18,119 nt of DNA. Source: Verrucomicrobiota bacterium. GTDB taxonomy: Bacteria; Verrucomicrobiota; Verrucomicrobiia; Chthoniobacterales; UBA10450. A program made the translations under genes and the position numbers. Where the stretch lies: positions 1-18,119 of the forward strand of contig QHOR01000198.1 in the NCBI GenBank assembly GCA_003219395.1, in the 5' to 3' direction. The notes beneath the pieces were generated by a model. That model worked only from the letters and a program-made list of their open reading frames with translations. It was not told the DNA's origin and searched no databases. Numbering within the stretch: the first letter of the stretch is position 1; each line of letters begins with the position of its first letter. Positions 8,256-15,566 of this stretch are shown one piece after another.

Positions 8256-10109
8256 ATGAAAATCGCCGAACGAACTCAGGACACTGGATATGGAAGGATC
8301 CGGCAGTTGCTCTTTGGTCTGGAGTCCTTCTTCCAGCGACAGCTTTGGCCAGTTCGCGTCGCTCTGCTCGCTGCTGGATTGTTAATTGCTGTTGGATGTG
8401 GGGTGTTTTTTTTCCGGTACGGATTCAGACTATATGAAGAATGGCGCCAAACCCGCCTATTACAGCAAGCTGCTTCGATGTTGCAGCAGGGAAGGTTCAG
8501 CGAGGCGGGGCAGACGGCGCGAAAACTCCTGGTCCAAGATCCCGATTCTCTGCCGACCCTCTACATATTAGCCGAAGCAGCGGAGAAACAAAATATTGAA
8601 GAGGCGATTTTATGGCGTGAACACATCGCGCGCCTGCGCCCAAGTGATCCCGATAGTCAGCTTAATCTCGTATCCGCGGCACTGCGCTTTGGAAAGCTCG
8701 ATCTTGCCCGAAAAACACTCGATCAGATTCCCACCGTTGATCGTGACAGAGCTGCCTTTCACGTTGTTGCAGGGTGGCTGGCGTCTGCCGAAGGCAATTT
8801 TGCCGAACAAGAAGAACAATTCGCTGCTGCCGCAAAGAAAGAACCTAAGAATGATCTGTACGTGTTCAATCTCGCAGCGCTGCAAATCCATTCCAACGAC
8901 GCTCAAAAAAAAGGGAACGCCCGCGAAACTCTCGAGCGACTCAGCAAGCTCGCCCCTTACCGGACCGGCGCGCTGCGCGCGTTACTTAACGACGCTGTGG
9001 CACGCAATGATCTGTCAGCGGGAGATAGCTTCGCGCAGCAGCTTCAAATGTCGCAGGAGGTCACCTTCAGCGATTATCTCCTCTGTCTGAATTTTTATCG
9101 AAAACTCGATGAGAAAAAATTCCATCTGCTGCTGGAACGCGTAAAGCCTTTTGCCGCAAAGAATCCATCCGACCTGGCGGCACTTCTCGAATGGATGAAC
9201 CGAAACGGTTTCACCGGAGACGTTGTCAAGTGGATCGAAAAGCTTCCGGCAGAGAAAGTGGCTGCCCCGCCCGCAGCAATTGCAGTGGCAGAGGCGTACG
9301 CGAATCCGAAGAATTGGACGCGTCTGAAGCGATGGACTCGCAAAGGAGCATGGGGCGACTCCGATTACTTGCGCCTCGCATATCAGGCAATTGCCACGCG
9401 TGAATCGCGACAAGGCAAAGCGGATGCAGAATTTGGTGCGCTTTGGCGCGCCGCAGACCAGTCGACGCACCAGCAGCCCGAGCGCGAACTGGTGCTCGCG
9501 CGTCTCGCTTCGAAATGGAATCTTCAGGAAGAGGCTGAACAAATGTGGCTGCGCGTCGCAGAAGATCCTCTCATGAGACGCGAGGCGCTGGATGCGCTTC
9601 GCCGTCTTTATCGCGAGGACAATGACACTGAAAAACTGTACGATGTTCTCCAGCGTCTACACGAGACTTCTCCCAACGAGGCGCCGATCGCGGCGGATCT
9701 CGCTCGATTAGGGCTCAATCTCGGACGAAATGTAGAACGCTCTCATGGGCTGGCCAAAGAGGCGCACGACCGCGCCCCGAATGAAGTCAACTGTGCTGTG
9801 ACGTACGCCTTTTCCTTGCATCGCCTTGGACGAAATGCGGAGGCCCTTGCTATTCTCCAAGCAGTACCAGCAGATGAGTTGCGCGATCCGCACGCAGCAG
9901 TTTATGCAGCGCTATTGCTGGCCGGCGGAAACCAAATCGACGCAGCAAGAGGTTACATCAGCGGAGCGAGCGACGGACTTTACGCGGAAGAAAAGGTAGT
10001 GCTCGAGGAAGCGAAGGCAAAAATCGCCAGTGCATCCATAGCTCCGCCAAGAGCAGTGTCACCAGTTTTTCCCGAACCCACTCCGACGGCAACAGCGCCG
10101 CCACGTTGA
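8256..10109 (+). CDS. Membrane-anchored TPR-type helical repeat protein
   Basis: A 617-residue protein with a cytoplasmic-looking N-terminal segment, one transmembrane helix (about residues 36-56, LLAAGLLIAVGCGVFFF) and a long helical solenoid. TPR-like pairs are recognisable at QQGRFSEAGQTARKLLVQDP, FGKLDLARKTLDQIP and LGRNAEALAILQAVPADE; the middle is more degenerate, with many Ala/Leu/Glu-rich helices. The tail is a Pro/Thr/Ala-rich segment (PEPTPTATAPP) likely to be disordered. It starts 63 bases after the AI-2E permease with no clear Shine-Dalgarno and probably belongs to the same transcription unit. The topology is type II (N-in) with the repeats outside the membrane. I do not recognise a characterised orthologue; an envelope scaffold role is inferred from architecture only. 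Confidence 0.82.
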   Translation: MKIAERTQDTGYGRIRQLLFGLESFFQRQLWPVRVALLAAGLLIAVGCGVFFFRYGFRLYEEWRQTRLLQQAASMLQQGRFSEAGQTARKLLVQDPDSLPTLYILAEAAEKQNIEEAILWREHIARLRPSDPDSQLNLVSAALRFGKLDLARKTLDQIPTVDRDRAAFHVVAGWLASAEGNFAEQEEQFAAAAKKEPKNDLYVFNLAALQIHSNDAQKKGNARETLERLSKLAPYRTGALRALLNDAVARNDLSAGDSFAQQLQMSQEVTFSDYLLCLNFYRKLDEKKFHLLLERVKPFAAKNPSDLAALLEWMNRNGFTGDVVKWIEKLPAEKVAAPPAAIAVAEAYANPKNWTRLKRWTRKGAWGDSDYLRLAYQAIATRESRQGKADAEFGALWRAADQSTHQQPERELVLARLASKWNLQEEAEQMWLRVAEDPLMRREALDALRRLYREDNDTEKLYDVLQRLHETSPNEAPIAADLARLGLNLGRNVERSHGLAKEAHDRAPNEVNCAVTYAFSLHRLGRNAEALAILQAVPADELRDPHAAVYAALLLAGGNQIDAARGYISGASDGLYAEEKVVLEEAKAKIASASIAPPRAVSPVFPEPTPTATAPPR

Positions 10110-10112
10110 ATC

Positions 10113-10126
10113 GTTCGATTTCGAAC
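10113..10126. terminator. Candidate hairpin between convergent genes
   Basis: GTTCG (10113-10117) and CGAAC (10122-10126) form a perfect 5-pair stem with a 4-base loop, starting four bases after the TPR gene stop and ending about 20 bases before the end of the convergent nucleotidyltransferase gene. The downstream sequence is AT-rich (GTTAAGTTTAAA) but lacks a real T tract. Position fits a bidirectional terminator; strength is doubtful. Confidence 0.35.
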
Positions 10127-10145
10127 CAGTGTTAAGTTTAAACCA

Positions 10146-10973
10146 TCACACGAACTTGCCGTTCGACTTTTCTTCTTTTGGGATCGCCCGTGTCCAATGC
10201 GCAATATCCTTTGCATTCATGTGGACACGTTGCTGCAGCCTCGCGTCGCGAAATCCCCGCTCTTGAACGTCCGGCAGATATTGCTTTCGAGAAAGCAGCG
10301 TCCCGCGACAAATGCGATCAGTTGCGGCACTGCGCTTCTCGCTTTGCAACCGCCTAATCAGATCGTCCATGATAGCGGCAGGAACCTTATTGCGCTCGCC
10401 CGGATAAATATAACCGAACAAGACCAAATGGCTGAGCAACACGCGCCAGTCCGGACCAAACCGGCGAACGAGGTGCGGCCAATCCAGCTTCTGGCCGCAG
10501 CTTTGAAGGATATGCGCAACGTCGGCACCGTCGAACCGCTCGCGTTCCATGATGTACGCCTTCATCCAAATCATTTCCTCTGGCGCGCAAAGCTTCACTC
10601 GTAAATCAAGGAATTCGTAAGTACGCGCCCGCTCGAACCAAGAGTCATCTACTTCGCACAATCCGTTTCCGGCGCGAAAAATCAGGTCAACGTAATCGCG
10701 GCCGCGACCGGCTTTGGCGAGCCAATGCGGAAACGTTTTTTTTGTCTTGTATCCCGCATGCTTGAGTGCTTCGAGGGCCAGATCGACATGCTGCGGTCGC
10801 ACGTACACATCGAAATCCTTTGTCTGACGCGACACGCCTGCGTAAACCTCCACCCCGTAAGCGCCACCGATCAAAAATGGAATGTCCGCTTCCTGCAATG
10901 CGACCACCGATCTGTAATGAAGCCGATCGGTTTTATGTTTCTTTTTCTTGGCTGCTGCCCTCGTTCGCGTCAT
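10146..10973 (-). CDS. Polymerase-beta-fold nucleotidyltransferase family protein
   Basis: A 275-residue protein from ATG 10973; the open frame runs upstream to 11045, but those residues look non-coding. A lysine-rich start (AAAKKKKHK) precedes the nucleotidyltransferase core: G36-G37 in FLIGGAYGVEVYAG, the metal-binding pair D53 and D55 in TKDFDVYV, and the third carboxylate D96 in DYVDLIF. All three catalytic elements of the Pol-beta superfamily are therefore intact. The rest (NGLCEVDDSWFERA, PEEMIWMKAYIMERERFDGADVAHIL and a Leu-rich C-terminal helical region) resembles a widespread but uncharacterised bacterial family of stand-alone nucleotidyltransferases. It does not have the tiny size of MNT antitoxins and no HEPN partner is adjacent. 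A divergent calcineurin-like phosphoesterase starts 137 bases away. Substrate unknown. Confidence 0.85.
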   Translation of the reverse strand: MTRTRAAAKKKKHKTDRLHYRSVVALQEADIPFLIGGAYGVEVYAGVSRQTKDFDVYVRPQHVDLALEALKHAGYKTKKTFPHWLAKAGRGRDYVDLIFRAGNGLCEVDDSWFERARTYEFLDLRVKLCAPEEMIWMKAYIMERERFDGADVAHILQSCGQKLDWPHLVRRFGPDWRVLLSHLVLFGYIYPGERNKVPAAIMDDLIRRLQSEKRSAATDRICRGTLLSRKQYLPDVQERGFRDARLQQRVHMNAKDIAHWTRAIPKEEKSNGKFV

Positions 10974-11110
10974 CCATCCATGATAACGCAATGAAGCCGC
11001 GCGGCGCGCGCATCCAGGGAGAACTTCCCGGGAGGCAGCGGACAAAATTGTCGCAAAGCTTCAGGCCTCGAAACGTCCACTGATGCAACAGATTACGTTT
11101 CCCAGAGAGA

Positions 11111-11830
11111 ATGGCTAAGCGCGCGCTACGAATCGCCGCGACCGCGGACCTTCATTACGGCAAACATTCGCGGGGTACATTGCTTGAATCCTTTGCCGAG
11201 ATCTCGAGCAGTGCTGATATCCTGCTACTTTGCGGCGACTTGACTGATTACGGACTTCCTGAAGAGGCTGAGGCACTCGTTGCCGACATTCGCGCTGCCG
11301 TAAAAATCCCGATGCTCGCCGTGCTCGGTAATCACGATTTTGAATCGGGACAATCACAAGCGGTCTGCAAAGTTCTCGACGACGCGGGAATCAACGTGCT
11401 GGACGGTGAAGCCATTGAACTGGCAGGAGTCGGCTTCGCGGGCATCGCCGGATTCGGAGGCGGTTTCGGCCGGCGAATGCTAAACGCATGGGGCGAACCA
11501 CTGATTAAACAGTTCGTGCAAGAATCAATTAGTCACGCGGTTCGCTTGGAACAGGCCCTCGGCAAGCTGCAAACAGAACGGCGAATTGTAGTGCTACATT
11601 ACTCTCCTATCCGCGCTACCCTGACAGGAGAAGATCCCGAAATTTTTGCTTTTCTCGGCTCCAGTAGACTGGAAGAGCCGATCAACCGGTTCCGGGTCGA
11701 GGCAGTTTTTCACGGTCATGCCCACAACGGGATTCTGGAGGGCAAAACGTCCACTGGTATCCCCGTTTACAACGTCTCTGCGCCTGTGCTTCGCAAAAGC
11801 GGCAAACCATACAGAATTGTCGAACTGTAA
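11111..11830 (+). CDS. Calcineurin-like metallophosphoesterase
   Basis: A 239-residue cytoplasmic protein with no signal peptide. All five metallophosphoesterase motifs are present in order: D13-x-H15 in TADLHYG, G42-D43-x-x-D46 in CGDLTDYG, G73-N74-H75-D76, H163 in VLHYSP, and H201-G202-H203 in FHGHAHNG. These bind a two-metal centre that hydrolyses phosphomonoesters or phosphodiesters. The compact size and lack of extra domains fit small nucleotide or phosphodiester hydrolases rather than nucleases of the SbcD type. The start has a weak purine-rich site (AGAGAGA) just upstream of the ATG. It is divergent from a nucleotidyltransferase and convergent, with ten bases between stops, to a 2H phosphoesterase-like gene. 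The substrate cannot be read from the sequence. Confidence 0.92.
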   Translation: MAKRALRIAATADLHYGKHSRGTLLESFAEISSSADILLLCGDLTDYGLPEEAEALVADIRAAVKIPMLAVLGNHDFESGQSQAVCKVLDDAGINVLDGEAIELAGVGFAGIAGFGGGFGRRMLNAWGEPLIKQFVQESISHAVRLEQALGKLQTERRIVVLHYSPIRATLTGEDPEIFAFLGSSRLEEPINRFRVEAVFHGHAHNGILEGKTSTGIPVYNVSAPVLRKSGKPYRIVEL

Positions 11831-11833
11831 CGC

Positions 11834-11846
11834 GTCTGTTTCAGAC
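11834..11846. terminator. Short hairpin at a convergent gene junction
   Basis: GTCTG (11834-11838) and CAGAC (11842-11846) form a perfect 5-pair stem with a TTT loop, placed four bases after the phosphoesterase stop and overlapping the last codons of the convergent 2H gene. There is no T tract. The position suits a shared terminator but the stem is short. Confidence 0.3.
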
Positions 11847-12380
11847 ACCGGGCGATCCGATTGGTTTCTCGGCTAGAACGCGCCATGCTTCCACATCCAC
11901 GCGGCTTTGTGTCGGCGAAATGCATCGGACAGCTTTCAATGAGTCAAATATCACCTCGGCAAATGGCATTTCAATCGAGCGCATAAGCAGGCGTCGATCC
12001 TGAATTGAGATCCGCTTGTAGAGCAGGCTCAAGTGCGGATCGAGCCGGTAACCAGACGAATCTTGCACCGAGGTACGAATGCTTTGGTTAAGCTGCTCCA
12101 GTTGTGTAGTCAGGGCGAACTGCACGAAGAGAGTTTTGATAAATTCGGATGAACCACTGACCCCGAGGATCTGGAGCAGCATTGGTTCGCACCGTTGTGC
12201 GGCTTTCGAAAGCACTCTGTCGAATGGATCTGGACAAGTCGCTCCGACGTGGATCGTAACGTGCGGCTCGAACACGGGAGCGTTATAACGCTGCGCAAGA
12301 TCGTTAATGACACTCTGGAAAAACGTACGTGCCGATTCAGTTGGAGTAAGCCAGTAAGCAATAACAGTTCGTCTAGACAC
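11841..12380 (-). CDS. 2H phosphoesterase superfamily protein (cyclic phosphodiesterase / 2'-5' RNA ligase like)
   Basis: A 179-residue protein if it starts at GTG 12380 (MSRRTVIAYWLTP...); a TTG at 12395 would add five residues and neither has a visible ribosome-binding site. Two His-x-Thr/Ser signatures about 76 residues apart define the family: H40-V-T42 in FEPHVTIHVG and H116-L-S118 in DPHLSLLYKR. The opening AYWLTPTESARTFF and the PHVT context resemble plant/yeast-type cyclic nucleotide phosphodiesterases that open ADP-ribose 1'',2''-cyclic phosphate, while bacterial relatives include ThpR RNA 2',3'-cyclic phosphodiesterases. The reaction is thus probably hydrolysis of a cyclic phosphate. 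It lies downstream of the DUF1326 gene on the same strand, with a palindromic element between them, and its end abuts the phosphoesterase gene. Confidence 0.82.
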   Translation of the reverse strand: MSRRTVIAYWLTPTESARTFFQSVINDLAQRYNAPVFEPHVTIHVGATCPDPFDRVLSKAAQRCEPMLLQILGVSGSSEFIKTLFVQFALTTQLEQLNQSIRTSVQDSSGYRLDPHLSLLYKRISIQDRRLLMRSIEMPFAEVIFDSLKAVRCISPTQSRVDVEAWRVLAEKPIGSPGV

Positions 12381-12400
12381 AACGCAGCTGCCCAATGTCT

Positions 12401-12463
12401 TGTAGCTGCAGCCGTCTCATCTGCAAAGACGAAACCTGACCCAGCCAGCGCGGAGCAGCTACA
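12401..12463. repeat. REP-like nested inverted repeat
   Basis: TGTAGCTGC at 12401-12409 is matched by its perfect reverse complement GCAGCTACA at 12455-12463. Inside the left part, CGTCT (12413-12417) pairs with AGACG (12427-12431). The layout is a 63-base element with an outer 9-pair stem and an inner small hairpin, in the spacer between two minus-strand genes. It resembles intergenic palindromic (REP-type) repeats that occur in many copies in bacterial genomes, but copy number cannot be seen here. There is no T tract, so a simple terminator is less likely. Confidence 0.45.
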
Positions 12464-12493
12464 GCTAATGTCCGACTGAACAAACAGTCAAAG

Positions 12494-13228
12494 TTAGGCG
12501 CCGGCTTTTTCCTTCACGACATCTTTTGAATTGATGTCAATGGTGATCATGAAACCGTTCGTCCCCTTGAATTCGAACGGCTTGTCTCCAGCGCGATAAG
12601 CTTCGACTTCGTTCGGCATCATCAGAAAGCCGTCGTTGCGCGGCACACCCCAATATCTCAGGTTTTTAATCACGATCGGCTCATCGGTCATTCCTTTAAA
12701 TTTATTCAGAGTTACCTGGGCTGTTGTTCCGTCGCCCAACTTAGCCTCCGCATGATCTCTGGTTGCCGCCCATGTCATCTTCGCGTCCTTGGCCATCGTG
12801 AACGAGTTCCATTTCACCGGATAGATGTGACCAAGGATGGCCTTGATTCCCTCGCGCTGCTCCGGGGTAACGGAAGGATCGAAAGTTAACGCCGCCCAAT
12901 CCATTTGGCCTTTGGAGAAATCACCACCCAAATCGCCGGCAACCCAGAACTTCGCACCATCAAGTTTGGTATTGGCGTAACTGCCACGGTTAACTTTGTA
13001 CGCGTTGTTGAACTTACAGAAATGCTCGCCGCCTTCTCCATGTGAATGGCCGACGTGCTCGCCATGCGCGGCAGGTTGCGCGTTGAAGTAACACTGACAG
13101 AACATCGGACAGCTGCACGCCTCGATAATGCTCGCATTCATCGACCAGTCGGCTGGGGCCGTTTCCGCTGAAATTGTTACCCGCACTGCTACAAAAAGAA
13201 TAGAAAGAATAGCAGCACCTATTCGCAT
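12494..13228 (-). CDS. Exported DUF1326 protein with Cys/His cluster
   Basis: A 244-residue protein with a signal peptide (MRIGAAILSILFVAVRVTISA) and a DUF1326 body beginning DWSMNASIIEACSC. Near the N-terminus lies a dense putative metal site: C38, C40, C44, C46 and C71 with H55, H58, H61, H63 and H69 in the intervening loop (HGEHVGHSHGEGGEH). The His-rich loop sits between the CxC...CxC group and the fifth Cys, which strongly suggests metal binding, perhaps copper or zinc, but no function is established for the family that I know of. The start is well supported: GGAGG at 13234-13238 lies five bases before the ATG, and a candidate promoter follows upstream. It is divergent from the DUF2237 gene, and the 2H phosphoesterase gene lies downstream on the same strand. 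Confidence 0.9.
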   Translation of the reverse strand: MRIGAAILSILFVAVRVTISAETAPADWSMNASIIEACSCPMFCQCYFNAQPAAHGEHVGHSHGEGGEHFCKFNNAYKVNRGSYANTKLDGAKFWVAGDLGGDFSKGQMDWAALTFDPSVTPEQREGIKAILGHIYPVKWNSFTMAKDAKMTWAATRDHAEAKLGDGTTAQVTLNKFKGMTDEPIVIKNLRYWGVPRNDGFLMMPNEVEAYRAGDKPFEFKGTNGFMITIDINSKDVVKEKAGA

Positions 13229-13252
13229 AAAAACCTCCGTTGATTATGACAC

Positions 13253-13282
13253 GTTCTAAACTTGCGGGCCGCGCGAAGTCAA
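13253..13282 (-). promoter_or_regulatory. Candidate sigma-70-type promoter for the DUF1326 gene
   Basis: On the minus strand TTGACT (13282-13277) is followed after 18 bases by TAGAAC (13258-13253). The -35 box matches five of six consensus bases and the -10 box four of six. The predicted transcript would begin about 18 bases before the gene, with the GGAGG ribosome-binding site (13238-13234) close to its 5' end. No operator is evident. Confidence 0.45.
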
Positions 13283-13395
13283 GCTAATCCGCTGGTGTGA
13301 TTGTATCGAAACCCAAGGCCGTCGTTTTGCGCACGTGGTATATTCGGCATTGCCTTGCGTCTCACTACCCTTCTATCGAATAGGAACACGCTTTT

Positions 13396-13758
13396 ATGCC
13401 GACGAATGTTCTCGGAACTGAATTGAAATGTTGCTGCCGGGATCCGATGACTGGATTTTACCGGGACGGATTTTGTCGAACGGGCCCTGAAGACGTTGGG
13501 CTTCATACGGTCTGCGTAAAAGTCACGCAGGAATTTCTCGATTTCTCGGTACTCGATGGAAACGATCTGATCACGCCGCATCCGGAATGGGGCTTCCCCG
13601 GTCTAAAGCCCGGCGATAAATGGTGCGTGTGTGTGATGCGCTGGAAAAGCGCCATGGATCATCATCGCGCGGCTCCGGTCGACCTTGAGGCGACCCATGC
13701 CTCCGTCCTCGAATTCGTCACGTTGAAAGAACTAAAGGCGCACGCGCTCTCATCGTAG
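13396..13758 (+). CDS. DUF2237 family protein
   Basis: A 120-residue soluble protein. It carries the DUF2237 pattern almost end to end: NVLGTELKCCCRDPMTGFYR, then DGFCRTGPEDVGLHTVC, GNDLITP, EWGFPGLKPGDKWCVC and RW near residue 80, and LEATH...VTLKELKAHA at the end. Cysteines are at 12, 13, 14, 27, 40, 77 and 79, unusually many for a cytosolic protein of this size. The length matches the family. No function is established as far as I know; the conserved Cys and acidic residues could form a ligand or metal site. An AGGA at 13382-13385 lies about ten bases before the ATG. It is divergent from DUF1326 and is followed 46 bases later by the LolC/E-like permease. Confidence 0.92.
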   Translation: MPTNVLGTELKCCCRDPMTGFYRDGFCRTGPEDVGLHTVCVKVTQEFLDFSVLDGNDLITPHPEWGFPGLKPGDKWCVCVMRWKSAMDHHRAAPVDLEATHASVLEFVTLKELKAHALSS

Positions 13759-13804
13759 CGTGCGTGGTTGAATTACACTCCTTTTGCCGCCACGCTAACG
13801 CGAA

Positions 13805-15058
13805 TTGAAACTGCCGTTTAGTCTTTTTCTGGCCCTGCGCTACCTGAAACCGAAGCGCACTTTTCTCTCGATCATCACGTTGATCTCAATTCTCGGTGTG
13901 ATGCTGGGCGTGACAGTGCTGATCCTGGTTATTTCCGTCATGACCGGCTTCGATCGTGAGCTGCGTCAGAAAGTCATCGATTTCGATGCTCACATTCTCG
14001 TGAGCACAGAGGACGTGTTGCGCGACTGGCGAACACTCAAACAGAAAATCGACAACACGCCGGGCGTGGTTGCGACGGCTCCCTACATCCAGGGACCGGT
14101 GATTGTCGAATTTCAAAACAAGCGAGTCGCTCCGATGATTCGAGGCGTCGACCCGGCAGAGGAAGAGAAGGTCATTCCTCTAAGTAAATTCATCAAATAC
14201 GGCAGGCTCAATTTAGAAGGCGAATCGGCCGTACTTGGAGTTGAGCTCGCGCGAAAACTGCAGGCAAACGTAGGCGACAAAATCACCGTCTATTCGCCAG
14301 GAAATCTCGGACAGATTCTCGATGGCATTAAAAAATTGGAAAATGCGCAGGGAGAGGAAGAAAAAAAGGCGATCGATCAGTTGCGCGATGTCATCCTGCC
14401 TAAGGAACTGACTGTGACCGGCATTTTTGAGACCGGTCATTACTTGCACGATTCCGAGTTTCTGCTGGTGCCGGTCTATGTCGGACAGGAGTTGTACGGA
14501 CTGGGAGACGGATTACATGGCATTACCGTCAGGACTGAGAACCCCTATGGCGCCGAGCGCGTTAAGCAACGAATCGAGCAATTCCTCGAGCCGCCTCAAT
14601 ACGCGCAAACCTGGATCGACATGAACAGCCAGTTTTTCGAAGCAGTGAGGCTTGAGCGCACCGTGATGTTTTTCCTGTTGTTCTTCATCGTGGTCGTTGC
14701 GGCGTTCGGAATCATGAGCACGCTCATCACGGTAACGGTTCAGAAGCGGCGGGAGATCGGAATCGTGAAAGCGCTCGGCGCCAACATTGGACAAATCATC
14801 TGGGTCTTCCTTGGCCAGGGAACAATTGTAGGGCTTTTTGGAACTGTAACAGGGCTAGGCCTTGGGATGACACTAATCCGTTACCGCAACGAGTTCAGTC
14901 ACTGGCTCGCATCAACACTGCACATCCCCGCGGAAGTCATCCCCGGAGATGTCGCCATCATTTGTATCAGCGCATTTTTCATTTGCTCGATTGCGGCCCT
15001 AATTCCTGCGTACTTCGCCGCGCGCCTCGATCCGGTCAAAGCGCTGCGCTACGAATAA
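13805..15058 (+). CDS. LolC/LolE-type lipoprotein-releasing ABC transporter permease
   Basis: A 417-residue inner-membrane protein with a TTG start (the first in-frame codon giving the expected N-terminus LALRYLKPKRTFLSIIT). The fold is the FtsX/MacB type: helix 1 at about residues 20-45, a large periplasmic domain (about 50-275), then three helices at about 280-305, 335-358 and 382-405. The QKRREIGIVKALGA coupling segment and the ending ARLDPVKALRYE are standard for LolC/LolE. With the ATPase LolD such permeases lift lipoproteins off the inner membrane for transfer to LolA. No LolD or LolA gene is in the window, so subunit identity (C or E, or a single LolF-like form) cannot be settled. The periplasmic domain has a charged Glu/Lys-rich stretch near residues 178-195. 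It ends two bases from a convergent gene. Confidence 0.9.
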   Translation: MKLPFSLFLALRYLKPKRTFLSIITLISILGVMLGVTVLILVISVMTGFDRELRQKVIDFDAHILVSTEDVLRDWRTLKQKIDNTPGVVATAPYIQGPVIVEFQNKRVAPMIRGVDPAEEEKVIPLSKFIKYGRLNLEGESAVLGVELARKLQANVGDKITVYSPGNLGQILDGIKKLENAQGEEEKKAIDQLRDVILPKELTVTGIFETGHYLHDSEFLLVPVYVGQELYGLGDGLHGITVRTENPYGAERVKQRIEQFLEPPQYAQTWIDMNSQFFEAVRLERTVMFFLLFFIVVVAAFGIMSTLITVTVQKRREIGIVKALGANIGQIIWVFLGQGTIVGLFGTVTGLGLGMTLIRYRNEFSHWLASTLHIPAEVIPGDVAIICISAFFICSIAALIPAYFAARLDPVKALRYE

Positions 15059-15060
15059 TG

Positions 15061-15552
15061 TTACGTCCTGCTCTTGCTCGTGCTCCGGCTCGTACGCGCA
15101 ATCGAGTTTAAGATATCCAATACTTGAGCAACATAATTGTATCCTTCCGGCCACTCGCTTTTACGCGGGCCGGCCACATTAAGAGTGGCGATCTTGTTGT
15201 CGCAGACAAAATCAGAAATCAAGTGCGCGGCCTTTTCAACTGAAACGTCAGAGGCATCGATCAGTTGGTGCGGCCGTTGTTGCTCAATACAGAAATGAAG
15301 CGTTTGCTCGGTCCCGCCGCTCAGTTTTCCGTGGAAAATGATAACGGTCCCATCGGAATCTTTGACATTCTGCAAAGTTCGCTCGGCGAATCCACCGTTT
15401 TCCAATTCCTTAACGGCATAACGATCCGGAATGACACCGAATTCATCGAGACGTCCCGTTGGACACCAACCGCCCAATTCGATTCCGTGTCTCAGCGCGG
15501 CATCGAGAGCTGCGCGATCCACACCCGTTTGGCCGCCCGAAATGATTTTCAC
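15061..15552 (-). CDS. Putative molybdenum-carrier (SLOG-fold) protein
   Basis: A 163-residue protein with a GTG start at 15552 (MKIISGGQTGVDRAALDAAL). The N-terminal GGQTGVDRAALD loop and the following LGGWCPTGRLDEFGVIPDRY match the putative molybdenum-carrier family (related to the SLOG/LOG nucleotide-binding superfamily), as does VIIFHGKLSGGTEQT, where a second Gly-rich loop would contact ligand. The family is named for proposed cofactor carriage; nucleotide binding is at least as likely. An AAGG lies close upstream of the GTG and the previous cupin gene ends 14 bases before it, so it looks like the last gene of the minus-strand operon. The C-terminal tail is Arg/Ser/Thr rich (ARTSRSTSKSRT). 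Confidence 0.85.
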   Translation of the reverse strand: MKIISGGQTGVDRAALDAALRHGIELGGWCPTGRLDEFGVIPDRYAVKELENGGFAERTLQNVKDSDGTVIIFHGKLSGGTEQTLHFCIEQQRPHQLIDASDVSVEKAAHLISDFVCDNKIATLNVAGPRKSEWPEGYNYVAQVLDILNSIARTSRSTSKSRT

Positions 15553-15566
15553 TGCCTTCGGCGCAT

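Noticed and set aside
9015..9542. 175-codon minus-strand open frame
   Set aside because: It is antisense to the second TPR gene, with Cys- and Arg-rich nonsense composition and no motif.
10766..11083. Plus-strand open frame spanning the nucleotidyltransferase start and the divergent spacer
   Set aside because: It mostly overlaps the well-supported minus-strand gene, and the spacer part (MKPRGARIQGELPGR...) has no recognisable domain or ribosome-binding site.
13327..13344. TTGCGC ... TATATT promoter-like pair before DUF2237
   Set aside because: The two boxes are only six bases apart; no -35 box lies at the proper distance.
13756..13797. TAGCGTG...CACGCTA inverted repeat after the DUF2237 gene
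   Set aside because: A 7-base match over a 28-base loop that includes the stop codon, with no T tract. Too weak to call a terminator or operator.
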